Part shown: positions 1 through 8,814 of the stretch, piece by piece
How the letters are laid out: each line of letters opens with the position of its first letter
Numbering within the stretch: the stretch's first letter is position 1
Virus record (IMG/VR): IMGVR_UViG_3300010885_034387
Span: 1 to 39,598 of that record
Strand: one strand, 5' to 3'
Length of the DNA stretch: 39,598 nt
Source: a virus
Notes under the pieces: generated by a model
What the model was told of the DNA's origin: nothing
Seen by the model: only the letters and a program-made list of their open reading frames with translations
The model's database searches: none
Made by a program: the position numbers and the translations under genes

Positions 1-2478
1 GGCACGATCTTCACCGCGACCGGCATGGGCACCGGGCGGCTGATATGGAATGGCGTTGGCAATCTTACCGCTGAGATGTTCGGTGCGGTTGTCAACGATG
101 GCGTTTCCGATGTGACCGCTATCACAGCAGGACTGGCCTATCTTACCACGCAGACTTCCGGGGTGCTGTATTTTGGTGTCGGTGAATACCTGATTGATTC
201 CACCATCCGACTGCCAATCCGCACGTCACTGGTGGGTATAAATGATAACAAATTTACAGATGTGACTTCCGTTGCTGCGGGGACGAATAAACTCTACGCC
301 GGTTCAACGGTTTGGCGTCTTGGCAACGGCGCAAACTGCAAGATGCTCATCGGCGATTATGCCACGAACGGATATGTCCGTCAGGCTAATGAAACATGGG
401 AAGATGGAAGCGGACCTTACAATTCCGTCTATCAGTCTTCTTCCATAGAAGGTATCGTATTCATGGGGAACGGGTCTAATCAGACATCCTATAACTGCGA
501 CATTCTCGATTTTGCGGCCAAGTGGAATCTGACCGTCCGCAACTGCACCTTTTTCGCAGCGAAAGGCTATTCCGCGCGGTTTATGGACCTGAATTATCTC
601 AAGTGGGAGGGCAATCAGGAGGTCGGCGACCAAACAGGTTTTGGAAAAGGGCTTTTTCTGTGGGGTAGTGCCGACAGCATCTTTTCGGATTCTATATTTG
701 GTGGCACCATGGGTCCGACACTGTGGATTGGTGGGGCGTCATCTGCTTACAACCTCTTCAACAACACGATGAACTACAACGCAGTGCGAACCAACAGTTC
801 GCATCTGGTAACTGGTCCCGCATCGGGAATCTTCACCACGGCCAATGCTCACGGGCTGGAGACTGGCGACCCGGTGCGATGGGTCACTGACGGCACCATG
901 CCGACTGGGCTTACGAAATCTGGCATAAGTTGGGTCACTAAACTGAGCAGCACCACCTTCGGGGTAAGCCCGACATGGATGAACGCCACCAACGGGGCCT
1001 ATGTTTCCAGCTACGCGTCTTCCGGGTCGGGAAATCTGTATCAAACAGTTGGCCCAGCAGTGGGCTTGTATATGTCAGACGGAGCTAACGCCAACGTGTT
1101 TTCCAGCACGCGCGCCGACCAGTCGAGCGATGGGGGAATCTATCTTGATGGGTCAGGCGTGACGCTCAACCAGTTTTCATCGGTGATCGCGTCACTGAAT
1201 TACGGCTCTTACAATTCGGAGACGAACAGCAACACCTACGCCGTCACGCTCGATGGAGCCACCGGCAACACGCTAAACAGCGTAGCAGTGCAAGGTGGTT
1301 TCGGCGGAGTCCTGTTCACGAACGCCGGATATTACAACTACGTGACAATGAATTCCTTCGGCAACTCCCCAACGAATGACGTGACTGATTCTACGGCAGG
1401 GCTATTAAACAGTTGGATGTCTCAGGGGGTTTTTGGTGGCAGTCATCCTGTATCTGGAGTCGCAACCTTCACGGGCACCGTGGCTTATTCTAATAGTGCG
1501 CCAACTCTGACCGTGACGGCAGGTAATGGCACCAGTGGCCTTCGTATAAACGTGCTCGGCGGCGCGTCGAACTTGGTCCGTTTCCAGACCAACGGAACCA
1601 CTACCCATACGTTCAACGGGGACGGCAGTGCAACCTTCACGGGCGGGCTTACTACTACGGCGGTCACGTCTTCCGGCCCGGTCAGTGGCACTACCATTAC
1701 GGGGTCGGGTGCAGTGTCCGGGACCGATCTTAATCTCACGGGAACCGCACCAGTTCTGACCGCGACGGCCAACAACGGCAGCAGTGGATTGCGATTGAAC
1801 GTGCTCGGAGGCACCACCGCACTGCTGCGAATCCAGACCAACAGCACGCCGACTCACACTTTCAGTGGCGATGGAAGTGCGACGTTCACGGGCGGATTGA
1901 CAACCACTGCGGTTACTGCATCCGGCGCGGTCAACGCCGGAACGCTGGCCGTCGGTGCAACTGGTAGCGGAAACGTGGCGACCTTTACTGGTGGCTCAGG
2001 TGGTGTATCAATCATGCAGTTTGTTCGTAGTGGGTTCAACACGCTTGGCTTTAGAAACACAGGCGGCTTTTACGCCTACGACGAGACGGCTGGTAAAGGT
2101 ATTTATCGAGCGGAATGGACCGGCTCAAACCCGAGGATGACGATTGGTAATACCGCCAACGCCTCGCCGGTTGACGCCTACCTGACCGGAGAAATTGCCA
2201 GCGGCTCCAATATCGCGGGCAACGACCTCTGGATACATTCGGGTCAAGGCACTGGAAACGCATCAACTGCCAGCTCATGGATTCGGTTGGCGACTCCCAC
2301 GGCGGGCGCTAGCTCGTCCACGCTCCAGACGATGACGGAGCGGGTCCGCATTACGGATGACAAAGCGGCCTCAACCACCGCGCTATGGCTCGATGTCAAC
2401 GGCACGTTCTACCAAGTCACAATCGGCGCGGCGGACAGTGCCGGGGCCGGATTTAGACAACTGCGAATTGTAAACTAA
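1..2478 (+). CDS. Tail fibre/tailspike protein with pectate-lyase-like fold, 5' partial
   Basis: The reading frame is open from base 1; the first ATG is at 25, but the codons before it continue without a stop, so the true start is probably left of the window. The visible 825 residues begin with a motif (AEMFGAVVNDGVSD, about nt 73-114) typical of the start of a pectate_lyase_3 right-handed beta-helix, the fold used by many tailspikes to bind or cut host polysaccharide. Ser/Thr/Gly/Asn-rich sequence consistent with beta-helix follows to about nt 1410, then two tandem copies of an 83-residue unit (nt 1471-1719 and 1720-1968). The end is aromatic-poor and beta-rich. No N-terminal virion-anchoring domain is visible, in keeping with truncation. 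No catalytic residues can be assigned, so binding or depolymerase activity is open. The stop is TAA. Confidence 0.85.
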   Translation, partial: GTIFTATGMGTGRLIWNGVGNLTAEMFGAVVNDGVSDVTAITAGLAYLTTQTSGVLYFGVGEYLIDSTIRLPIRTSLVGINDNKFTDVTSVAAGTNKLYAGSTVWRLGNGANCKMLIGDYATNGYVRQANETWEDGSGPYNSVYQSSSIEGIVFMGNGSNQTSYNCDILDFAAKWNLTVRNCTFFAAKGYSARFMDLNYLKWEGNQEVGDQTGFGKGLFLWGSADSIFSDSIFGGTMGPTLWIGGASSAYNLFNNTMNYNAVRTNSSHLVTGPASGIFTTANAHGLETGDPVRWVTDGTMPTGLTKSGISWVTKLSSTTFGVSPTWMNATNGAYVSSYASSGSGNLYQTVGPAVGLYMSDGANANVFSSTRADQSSDGGIYLDGSGVTLNQFSSVIASLNYGSYNSETNSNTYAVTLDGATGNTLNSVAVQGGFGGVLFTNAGYYNYVTMNSFGNSPTNDVTDSTAGLLNSWMSQGVFGGSHPVSGVATFTGTVAYSNSAPTLTVTAGNGTSGLRINVLGGASNLVRFQTNGTTTHTFNGDGSATFTGGLTTTAVTSSGPVSGTTITGSGAVSGTDLNLTGTAPVLTATANNGSSGLRLNVLGGTTALLRIQTNSTPTHTFSGDGSATFTGGLTTTAVTASGAVNAGTLAVGATGSGNVATFTGGSGGVSIMQFVRSGFNTLGFRNTGGFYAYDETAGKGIYRAEWTGSNPRMTIGNTANASPVDAYLTGEIASGSNIAGNDLWIHSGQGTGNASTASSWIRLATPTAGASSSTLQTMTERVRITDDKAASTTALWLDVNGTFYQVTIGAADSAGAGFRQLRIVN
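1471..1968 (+). repeat. Tandem 249-bp in-frame repeat (2 x 83 aa) in tail fibre
   Basis: Two consecutive 249-base units at 1471-1719 and 1720-1968 encode closely similar 83-residue blocks. Each contains SGLR-NVLGG, then THTF-GDGSATFTGGLTTTAV. The copies differ at many bases but keep the protein pattern, so the duplication is old and under selection. Beta-rich repeated shaft segments are common in tail fibres, and unit number often changes by recombination. Confidence 0.8.
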
Positions 2479-2488
2479 GAAGACAACT

Positions 2489-2827
2489 ATGAAGAAACCA
2501 ATGTTAATAATCTCCGCTCTGGCGGCTTGTGCGGTCATCGCAGACGGTATTATTGTCAGTTCAACGAGCGAGACCGTGACCACCACAGTAACGAAATCGC
2601 TTGGCGGTCTGCATATCGTGCAGGACGATAAGACGGGCGAGTATTCCGCCGTCGCGGAGTATTTTGAATACACCCGCAAAGTCGGCCCCAGCGGGACGAC
2701 GGTGGTAATCAAGCCGCTCCGTGAAGTCCATGCGACGTGGGCCGAGGTCATCGCCATCGCCCCGGCAATGGTGCAGGCCCGCGAACAGTTGCAGGCCGCG
2801 TTGCCGACTCTGTTGGCCAATCCCTAA
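2489..2827 (+). CDS. Small exported or membrane-anchored protein, unknown function
   Basis: This 112-residue protein begins with a Lys-Lys pair and a hydrophobic stretch (residues 5-24, LIISALAACAVIADGIIV), fitting an N-terminal signal or membrane anchor. The rest is soluble and ends in an Ala/Leu-rich helix (AMVQAREQLQAALPTLL). It starts 10 bases after the tail-fibre stop and leads a string of five closely spaced small plus-strand genes, so it is probably cotranscribed with the fibre. I do not recognise the family. Position after the tail fibre and the membrane signal suggest a lysis-associated or host-surface role, but this is inference only. Confidence 0.7.
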   Translation: MKKPMLIISALAACAVIADGIIVSSTSETVTTTVTKSLGGLHIVQDDKTGEYSAVAEYFEYTRKVGPSGTTVVIKPLREVHATWAEVIAIAPAMVQAREQLQAALPTLLANP

Positions 2828-2872
2828 CCCAAGAAAGATTTGAAACCAGTGCAAGAACACCATGACGCCATC

Positions 2873-2878
2873 GGAGGG
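2873..2878 (+). promoter_or_regulatory. Ribosome binding site GGAGGG selecting the start at 2885
   Basis: GGAGGG lies six bases before ATG 2885 and favours that start over the in-frame TTG at 2840, which would add 15 residues with no hydrophobic character. Confidence 0.55.
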
Positions 2879-2884
2879 AGCGCA

Positions 2885-3034
2885 ATGTTGATCTCGGGAA
2901 TGCTGATCCAGTGGGTGCATGGGTTCGACGAACTGTTCCTCTTCATCGCCCACGGCGCGGGTGCCCTGGCCGCGCTGGTCGGCCTGTGGCTGATCGTCCG
3001 CAAAGCCATCCGCGACAAACGGGAGAACCCCTAA
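2885..3034 (+). CDS. Small single-span membrane protein, holin-like candidate
   Basis: This is a 49-residue protein if the ATG with the GGAGGG site is used, or 64 residues from TTG 2840. It has one long hydrophobic segment (LFLFIAHGAGALAALVGLWLIV) followed by a basic tail (RKAIRDKRENP), giving one membrane span with a positive C-terminus. Size and topology would suit a class III-like holin or a lysis regulator, but there is no diagnostic motif. The next gene, also a small membrane protein, starts one base after this stop. The function call is weak; the gene itself is well supported by spacing, ribosome site and composition. Confidence 0.65.
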   Translation: MLISGMLIQWVHGFDELFLFIAHGAGALAALVGLWLIVRKAIRDKRENP

Positions 3035-3035
3035 T

Positions 3036-3257
3036 ATGGACGACATCATTCATTTCATTCCTGAGAAGTATCGCGGGACTCTGCTTTTCCTGATCGCTAT
3101 TTCTCCTTACCTGACCCGTGCCTATCATGCGCTCCGTAACGGAGGTGGTTTGAAGGGGATTATCAATGCGGTCTGGTGCGGCACCAACACCGACCCAAAA
3201 CTCAAGGCTGAGATTGAAGAACTCCGTTCCGCTACCTCGGTTATCACCAAGCCATGA
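3036..3257 (+). CDS. Small membrane protein, possible lysis-cassette member
   Basis: The 73-residue protein has one hydrophobic stretch near the N-terminus (TLLFLIAISPYL, residues 15-26) and a charged C-terminal helix (PKLKAEIEELRSATS). It begins one base after the preceding stop, with GGGAG about ten bases upstream of the ATG, and its TGA overlaps the next ATG (ATGA at 3254-3257), so translation is coupled. One membrane segment plus a cytoplasmic or periplasmic helix is compatible with a holin or inner-membrane spanin, but neither can be claimed from sequence. Confidence 0.65.
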   Translation: MDDIIHFIPEKYRGTLLFLIAISPYLTRAYHALRNGGGLKGIINAVWCGTNTDPKLKAEIEELRSATSVITKP

Positions 3258-3607
3258 AACGCTTCACACTCGCCATGCTATTCTGTTTGGCAATGGCCTT
3301 CGCTGGCTGCCAGACGCCTCCCGATCGCATTGCGTTATCAACCGTCAATACAGGCGATGCCGCTTTGAATGCCGCCTATCAAGCGTGGCTTGCGGGATGG
3401 AAGCAGAGGCGCACCAACGAAGGTTCTTCGCCCTCGCTGTTGGCCGAAAGGGATCGGGTTGCTGTTCTCATATCGGACTACCAGTCAGCCCATCGAACTG
3501 CCATAAAAGCTGCCGAAGCGGCTGTCAACGCAGGAATCACAGAAATCAACGTCGCTGAATTGCTGGCCATGAAAGGGGAACTTCTAAATGTCCTTACCCA
3601 CCGATAA
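3254..3607 (+). CDS. Predicted lipoprotein, possible outer-membrane spanin
   Basis: The 117-residue protein starts with MKRF, a hydrophobic core and the lipobox AFAGC (Cys at residue 19), a signal-peptidase II site. The mature part is helical and Ala-rich (AIKAAEAAVNAGITEINVAELLAMKGELLN). Lipoproteins beside tail-fibre and small membrane genes in phages are often o-spanins that join the inner and outer membranes at lysis. This one is longer than a typical Rz1 and lacks the usual Pro richness, so superinfection exclusion or another role is possible. ATG overlaps the preceding stop. A lipobox implies a cell envelope with lipoprotein sorting. Confidence 0.7.
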   Translation: MKRFTLAMLFCLAMAFAGCQTPPDRIALSTVNTGDAALNAAYQAWLAGWKQRRTNEGSSPSLLAERDRVAVLISDYQSAHRTAIKAAEAAVNAGITEINVAELLAMKGELLNVLTHR

Positions 3608-3845
3608 ACCGCCGCTGAACAACCTTCAGATTGTCCTAAAAACCGTTGGTGCATTGATTCAGCTTGCACCTATTCCTTACGTTGGTTTAGCGTCCGTAAC
3701 GCTTGGCAGTTTAGCCGACCACGAACCCGCTATTGCCGATGCCATTGCCGGGTTCTCCAACGTAAAGCACATTACGATTGGTGAGTTGCTAGCGGCGGAA
3801 AATGAGCTCATCATGCAGGTTGACGTGATGGCGGATACGATTTGA
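3588..3845 (+). CDS. Small hypothetical protein at the end of the left plus-strand operon
   Basis: This is an 85-residue protein overlapping the end of the lipoprotein gene by 20 bases, with AAAGGGGA placed seven to eight bases before its ATG. The middle is moderately hydrophobic (VGALIQLAPIPYVGLASVTLGSLA), which could be one membrane hairpin or an amphipathic region; the C-terminal half is acidic and helical. I do not recognise it. It is the last plus-strand gene before the 3868-3893 terminator. Confidence 0.65.
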   Translation: MSLPTDKPPLNNLQIVLKTVGALIQLAPIPYVGLASVTLGSLADHEPAIADAIAGFSNVKHITIGELLAAENELIMQVDVMADTI

Positions 3846-3862
3846 GGTTAGTATGGCATATG

Positions 3863-3904
3863 ACAAACCCCCGGCCCAGTGATGGGCCGGGGGTCTTTGT
3901 TTTA
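3863..3904. terminator. Strong bidirectional rho-independent terminator
   Basis: A perfect 11-bp stem, CCCCCGGCCCA (3868-3878) with TGGGCCGGGGG (3883-3893), closes a GTGA loop. It is followed on the plus strand by TCTTTGTTTT and preceded by ACAAA, so both directions have a U-rich tail. It sits between the convergent genes ending at 3845 (plus) and 3911 (minus). Confidence 0.9.
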
Positions 3905-3910
3905 ACGGAG

Positions 3911-5251
3911 TTACCGCAACGAAGGAGCCGCATCAATTTGAGCCAGCATGGATGCCAACCCGCCTGATTCACCGGACTCCTTGCCGCGCGGAGCCTTGCG
4001 GCCTTCGCCTTCACCCTTGTTGCCAACGGTTGGCTCGCTGGTGTCGTAGCCTTTGAGCTTCGATTGCAACTCTTCGACCTGTGCAGCGAGCGTGGCGTTT
4101 CGCATGAGGACAACCGGAAGGGCAGCCACACGCGCCGCCACGTCCGCCTTGGCCTTGCCCCAAAAGTCATACGCCTGCTTGGTGGTATCGAACTTGGGAA
4201 CTCCGCGTCCGAACAGGGCTACGTCAACTATTGGCTTCACCGCGTCCATCGCCTCCTTTTCCTTTGGGTCGGTCGGTGCCCAAATTTCCGGGTATTCCTT
4301 GGCGTAGGCGTTGTAACGATTCTCGTAAACGGATTTACCGAGTGCTTCTAACTCTTCGTTTTCCCGCGCTTTGGACTGCTGATGTTCGGTTCCCTTGGTT
4401 CGCCATGTTGAAACCGCTTCATCGCGTTTTGCAATCAACCCACGAATTTTCGTGCGAGATTCCAAAACAGCCTGCACAGCATCGGGACCAAACAGTTCAC
4501 GCGCCTTGCGGGTCGCCTGAATCGTGTTGGCAATGCCGACCACAGTTTGAACATCATCCGAAGTGGTTTTACGAGGAATACCGTCCACTTCAATATCCTG
4601 ATCCACCAATTCCTGAAGCGAATCAGTCCAGGCTTTCTCCAGCGGTTTGATGTGTTCACGTTCAAACTCTGGAGACTTTTCGTAGGAGACGATGCGAAGG
4701 TTTTCTTCAGCGGACTCCGCGCGTTTGCGTTCGTTTTCAACTTCCGATTTCCACTTGGCTTCAAGTTCAGGGGGAGCGGACTTCTTGGACCACTCTTCCT
4801 TTTCCTTGGTCAACGCGGCAACCTTGGATTCCAGTTCATCCGCCTTTGACTTGGCCGTATAAAACGCTTCACGAAGTTTATCAGGAGCCTTTTGCCATGT
4901 GATTTTCTCTTCTGATGACGCCTTGGCCTGTTTTGCATCCGGTTTTGACGGAGCCACTGGAGGCGGTGTCGGTTTCTTCTTGGGAATCAGCTTGGAAATA
5001 CCAAGTTCATCCGGTTCTTCCGAAACCTCAGTTTTAGAAACCGGCTTTTCAACAGCTTCGGGAGGTGTTGCGCTTGGAGCTTCTTCCACCGGGTCACTGG
5101 TTGAAACAGGGGGTGTTTCTCCCGGTTGAATCCTGGTTGATTCCGTGGTGGCCATGTTGACCACCATCGAATCAAGGAATGACGGTTCTGGTGTTTGGTT
5201 TTCGCGTGAGGGGGACGCGACGGCTGATGCGCCCTCAATTTCGTCTGGCAT
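3911..5251 (-). CDS. Probable capsid scaffolding protein
   Basis: The 446-residue protein is highly charged. Residues 1-110 are acidic and Pro/Ser/Thr-rich (disordered-like), followed by a long Glu/Lys/Ala helical region with coiled-coil character (about 115-200). A mixed middle domain and a basic Gly-rich tail complete it. Size, composition and position two genes after the portal in the terminase-portal operon match phage scaffolds, which guide capsid assembly and then leave. No protease motif is apparent. The ATG follows the upstream stop by six bases and has no Shine-Dalgarno site. It is the last gene of the operon; a capsid gene would normally come next but the terminator and a convergent operon follow instead. 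Confidence 0.7.
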   Translation of the reverse strand: MPDEIEGASAVASPSRENQTPEPSFLDSMVVNMATTESTRIQPGETPPVSTSDPVEEAPSATPPEAVEKPVSKTEVSEEPDELGISKLIPKKKPTPPPVAPSKPDAKQAKASSEEKITWQKAPDKLREAFYTAKSKADELESKVAALTKEKEEWSKKSAPPELEAKWKSEVENERKRAESAEENLRIVSYEKSPEFEREHIKPLEKAWTDSLQELVDQDIEVDGIPRKTTSDDVQTVVGIANTIQATRKARELFGPDAVQAVLESRTKIRGLIAKRDEAVSTWRTKGTEHQQSKARENEELEALGKSVYENRYNAYAKEYPEIWAPTDPKEKEAMDAVKPIVDVALFGRGVPKFDTTKQAYDFWGKAKADVAARVAALPVVLMRNATLAAQVEELQSKLKGYDTSEPTVGNKGEGEGRKAPRGKESGESGGLASMLAQIDAAPSLR

Positions 5252-5257
5252 GATATG

Positions 5258-5575
5258 TTACTGCGTTTTTGGTTTACTGACTGGAAAAGTGGGTCCGCCA
5301 CGAATTGTGGTATCTTGGAGCGGTGTATCCAGACTGTTATGCTTCACCGGTTTCTGCGGGACCGTAAAGCTGGCGATGCGTTGAGCCAGTTCAAGTGCCC
5401 CCTGACGTTTGGCGTTCAAGGCGATGGCGGTTCCCCCATCAACGGCACTTCCAAGATCGTGGCAATACTGGGAGAAGACGGCAAAAATGGCTTCTTCGGA
5501 CTGTGCATTCTGAAACGTCGAGGCATACCACTTACGGCGTTCATCGTTGGCGAGGTATAGTGCTTGCGGGGTCAT
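5258..5575 (-). CDS. Small conserved-type virion-operon protein between portal and scaffold
   Basis: This 105-residue soluble protein is helical in its first two thirds (ANDERRKWYASTFQNAQSEE) and has a Pro/Thr-rich C-terminus. The portal stop TAA is directly followed by its ATG, so translation is coupled. Small proteins of this size between portal and scaffold are frequent in podovirus-like genomes, but I cannot assign a function. A role in head assembly is inferred from position only. Confidence 0.7.
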   Translation of the reverse strand: MTPQALYLANDERRKWYASTFQNAQSEEAIFAVFSQYCHDLGSAVDGGTAIALNAKRQGALELAQRIASFTVPQKPVKHNSLDTPLQDTTIRGGPTFPVSKPKTQ

Positions 5576-7906
5576 TTATTCCGGTTTGGTCAGTTGTTGT
5601 GCCTGTTTTGCGCTTCCGCGCTTTATCTCCATGTCGTTAGCGGCCTGTGCCGAATCCAAGGCGACATCGACGTGATGTTCCCGGTTGTCCTGACTGATTT
5701 TCTGAACCTTGGCAGCCGTATCAAGAGCATGTCCCTGTTGGCGATGCTGGAATGTCAGCGCGTGTTCTTGAGCCTGATTCTGAAGCGACAACTGATGCGA
5801 CTGAGCCTTGAACTGCATTTCCTGTTGTGCCTTGGCTGCTTCAATCGCCGCCTTGGGGTCTTGTTGCGGCTGCTGCGCCTTCATGGCCTGTTGCGTGCGC
5901 TGGATGAGTGCCTTTAACTCGTTGTTAATCTGAGCCATCGTGTCCTTGGCAGTCTTGACCCATGCGGAAGAAGACAGGTCGGCGGCTATCATCTGCATTT
6001 CGTGCTGGATGGTTTGGGAAATGAAGGCATAGCCCATGAGTGTTTCCATCGTAGGAAGCTGACCGGCCTGCATGGACTGACCCGTTTTCTGAACCGCTCC
6101 GAACAGCAACGTAATCAACGTTGACGTGTAATCCTTGTGGTCAACGGCAGTGGTGAGTGCCACCGGCTGCTGATCCATAAGGGTGCCCCATGCCATCGTG
6201 GCATACATGACGGACGAAGACGGGGAAACGTCTGCATCGGGAACCAGTTGAAGTGCCAGTCCGGCGTTGTCCGTGTAAGCCGTGGCCGCAAGCTGGTCGA
6301 TGATGCGTTGGGCGGGAGGGGAAAGCCGGGGTTGAAGTCCGCGCAACTCAGAAATCATCGCCATTTCAATGGCTTTGTTGCCGCCACCGACCGTGCGTTG
6401 CGCCTTGATAACCCATGAATCGGGGTCTTTCCAGATAGCCTTGTCAACGCCCTGTTCTTCGCATTTGCGGCGGAACTTTTTGCAGTCAGGATGGTCCAAC
6501 GTGGCAAAACGACGCGCAAGTTCCTGATAGAAAATCTCCATGTCGTCCATGCCGTCCGAAATGGTGTCATTCTGCATCGCATTCCGGTTATTGGCATCGG
6601 CCACGATTTGCGTCGCCGTAGGAGGCTGGCCACCGGCATTCTCGTTGGAATCGGCGATTACCGAAGTCATGTCGGTAATGCTGCGAGTCATGCCACCAAT
6701 GACGGAAAGGATATTCGGCCAGTTCAGGTTAAGCCGTTCCCCCTGTGGAATCACGGTAACGCCATCGGGAATAACCCCGTAGTTGTAGAGGTCAATGTTC
6801 TGAACCCGTTCCTTGTCGCCGGTTCCGTCCACCCGGAAATACATGTTCTGCGACTCCCAAAAGGCGTCCATCATCTTGCACTTGGCGCGGTTCACCAGAT
6901 GACCGATGGCGTAGAGCATCATGCCGGTCGAACGGGCGTTATGCCACCGATACGGAGAAACCGGGTTGTTGTCGATGAACAGAACGTGCATCAACGATTC
7001 CAAGGAATCCGCGTAAGACCGATTTCCAGGATTGAACAAGAAACTGTTCTGATTCGGTCCACCGTCTTTCTGGCTGATACCGATATACGGTTCGTTCACC
7101 CGGTCCAACAGGATGCGTCGAACCCACACTTCCTTGCCTTTGATTTCCTTGCGGAAATAGAAGTCGTAGCAACGGACGCGCGGTGCGGAATCAATGCCAA
7201 TGTAGGCACTGTTTTCCACCACGTCCTGACCCCACTTCTCAGGATACTGCCAGTTCTGAAGCTGCGACGTGTAGGAAACGGAACCAAGCTCCCTTTCCAT
7301 CTTGTCGCAAAGAGCCTGCACCAAAGGCATGTTCCATCCAGGGTCAACAAAGTCTCCGGTGGTCATTCGGCGAAGTTCCGCCAGCGTGAACGTGGTAAAG
7401 ACTGCGAAATAGTCCAAGTTGGACCGGTCGCGTAACGTTAAAGACGGAACCAAGATGTCTTCAACGCCGCGAGTGTGGGGACACCATTCCTGACGTTTGG
7501 TCCACACCGAAGGTCCAGGTCCATGCAGGACGGCACTGCCAACCTTGCTTTTGATTACCTCGGTCAGCTTGTGACTCCGTTTCAGAACCCGGTTAATCTC
7601 GTTGGATATGGTAAGACCCCATTCCATGCGCTTCGCTTGCGGGCCGGTGTCTAGTGACCAATCGAAGTATCGGGGTGGCTTCAGATACGCCTGACGGGTC
7701 TGAAGCTGTGCAGTTGCCAGAGCGCGTCGAGGGTCAAGGAAGTTGACGTTGGTGAAAATCTTGTTGTCTGTCGCCTCGCGTTCCGTGAATGGCGGCGCAC
7801 CAACCATGAGGGCGTTGATGCGTTCACGGTTCTGCGCTCGCGGAATGTCCGCGATTATCATCTGGTAAATTGTGAACCAGATTTCGTCTGCGTTTTTGAA
7901 GCTCAT
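5576..7906 (-). CDS. Portal protein (podovirus type)
   Basis: The 776-residue product has the length and layout of large podoviral portals, which form the dodecameric DNA channel at the capsid vertex. An N-terminal helical region is followed by the clip/stem core with many aromatic and Asn-Pro motifs (for example GVIPDGVTVIPQGERLN and the PPTATQIVADANNR helix, a portal hallmark). The C-terminus, from about residue 650, is a long Gln/Ala-rich helix, like the barrel of P22-type portals. The ATG overlaps the stop of the upstream glycosyltransferase (ATGA at 7903-7906). Assignment rests on pattern, length and neighbourhood with TerL and scaffold. Confidence 0.85.
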   Translation of the reverse strand: MSFKNADEIWFTIYQMIIADIPRAQNRERINALMVGAPPFTEREATDNKIFTNVNFLDPRRALATAQLQTRQAYLKPPRYFDWSLDTGPQAKRMEWGLTISNEINRVLKRSHKLTEVIKSKVGSAVLHGPGPSVWTKRQEWCPHTRGVEDILVPSLTLRDRSNLDYFAVFTTFTLAELRRMTTGDFVDPGWNMPLVQALCDKMERELGSVSYTSQLQNWQYPEKWGQDVVENSAYIGIDSAPRVRCYDFYFRKEIKGKEVWVRRILLDRVNEPYIGISQKDGGPNQNSFLFNPGNRSYADSLESLMHVLFIDNNPVSPYRWHNARSTGMMLYAIGHLVNRAKCKMMDAFWESQNMYFRVDGTGDKERVQNIDLYNYGVIPDGVTVIPQGERLNLNWPNILSVIGGMTRSITDMTSVIADSNENAGGQPPTATQIVADANNRNAMQNDTISDGMDDMEIFYQELARRFATLDHPDCKKFRRKCEEQGVDKAIWKDPDSWVIKAQRTVGGGNKAIEMAMISELRGLQPRLSPPAQRIIDQLAATAYTDNAGLALQLVPDADVSPSSSVMYATMAWGTLMDQQPVALTTAVDHKDYTSTLITLLFGAVQKTGQSMQAGQLPTMETLMGYAFISQTIQHEMQMIAADLSSSAWVKTAKDTMAQINNELKALIQRTQQAMKAQQPQQDPKAAIEAAKAQQEMQFKAQSHQLSLQNQAQEHALTFQHRQQGHALDTAAKVQKISQDNREHHVDVALDSAQAANDMEIKRGSAKQAQQLTKPE

Positions 7907-8814
7907 GGGGTATTATTATCGGTTGGAAGCTTTAGTTGCAATACCGCAGACCATTTACGACGAAACAAGTCAACGCTTAATTCCTGAAGCACTGTCTTGC
8001 GCGCCATAGCTCCCATGCGCCGGTTAAAGTCTTGGTCGTTCACAAGACGGCTTACATACTCGCGCATTTCCTCAAGGGAATCCGTTGCCCGGTTCCGGGT
8101 GATGAAACAGTTCCATCCAGAGAACAGAAATCTTGGAAGATCAAGCGAGGCTCCGAACACCACGGGAACGCCCTGAGCCATTAGTTCCAGTGGCGACATG
8201 CCGCATGAATCACCATTCACGATGTTGATAGCCGCCGACAGGGAACCGGTTTCATCCAACATCCCATCCAATCCACAGGGAGAAGAAAGCTTGCCCATGA
8301 ACAGCGTGTTGCCATGCCCGATACCAACCGAGTCGTGCCCCCACAGGACTCCATTTGCGATGATTGCCTGTTCGCCGTTAAGTCCGTTGTGAACGAACCC
8401 GACTTTCTTTGGAAGGTCGTATCGGCGTTCTGGAAACATGGCTTCATCGAAACAGAACCATATCCAATGGACCTTCGGGTTGAAGCAAAGTTCCCGGTGC
8501 GTCCACAGCTTGTGTTCCGAGACCGATACGAACGCATCAACGTTGTCGATCACATGCTGGCCACCGGTTTCCGAATGGGAATACTCGTTGTGGTCGATGA
8601 ACACCTTGCGCTTTGCCGACACGTCCAACGGGGTCAAATCCCAATGGTCGGTAATCAGCACGTCATAATCACCGGACCACGGTTCCCATTTGGCGTTCTC
8701 TGGCAAAGGTCTGAAGATTTCATCCCAAGCATCGACGGTAAAACTCAGTTCAGGAAACGCCCGCATGAACATGTAGGCGTAAGGGGTATGACGGCCTGAC
8801 CATGCAATTCTCAT
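7903..8814 (-). CDS. Glycosyltransferase, GT-B fold, GT4-like
   Basis: The 303-residue protein (start ATG 8814, sharing one base with the upstream TGA) shows the GT4-type donor-site pattern near its C-terminus: CGMSPLELMAQGVPVVFG, where Glu and the small residues contact the nucleotide sugar. A Rossmann-like N-terminus (MRIAWSGRHTPY) and an FIDHNEYSHSE stretch precede it. GT4 enzymes transfer sugar from NDP-sugars with retention. It is the fifth gene of the coupled sugar-modifying cassette between GroES-like and portal genes. Donor and acceptor cannot be read from sequence; candidate acceptors are virion proteins or host envelope glycans. Confidence 0.8.
   Translation of the reverse strand: MRIAWSGRHTPYAYMFMRAFPELSFTVDAWDEIFRPLPENAKWEPWSGDYDVLITDHWDLTPLDVSAKRKVFIDHNEYSHSETGGQHVIDNVDAFVSVSEHKLWTHRELCFNPKVHWIWFCFDEAMFPERRYDLPKKVGFVHNGLNGEQAIIANGVLWGHDSVGIGHGNTLFMGKLSSPCGLDGMLDETGSLSAAINIVNGDSCGMSPLELMAQGVPVVFGASLDLPRFLFSGWNCFITRNRATDSLEEMREYVSRLVNDQDFNRRMGAMARKTVLQELSVDLFRRKWSAVLQLKLPTDNNTP

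Noticed and set aside
6491-7435. 314-codon plus-strand frame antisense to the portal
   Set aside because: Composition is His/Arg/Val-rich shadow sequence of the well-supported portal gene, with no ribosome site or domain.
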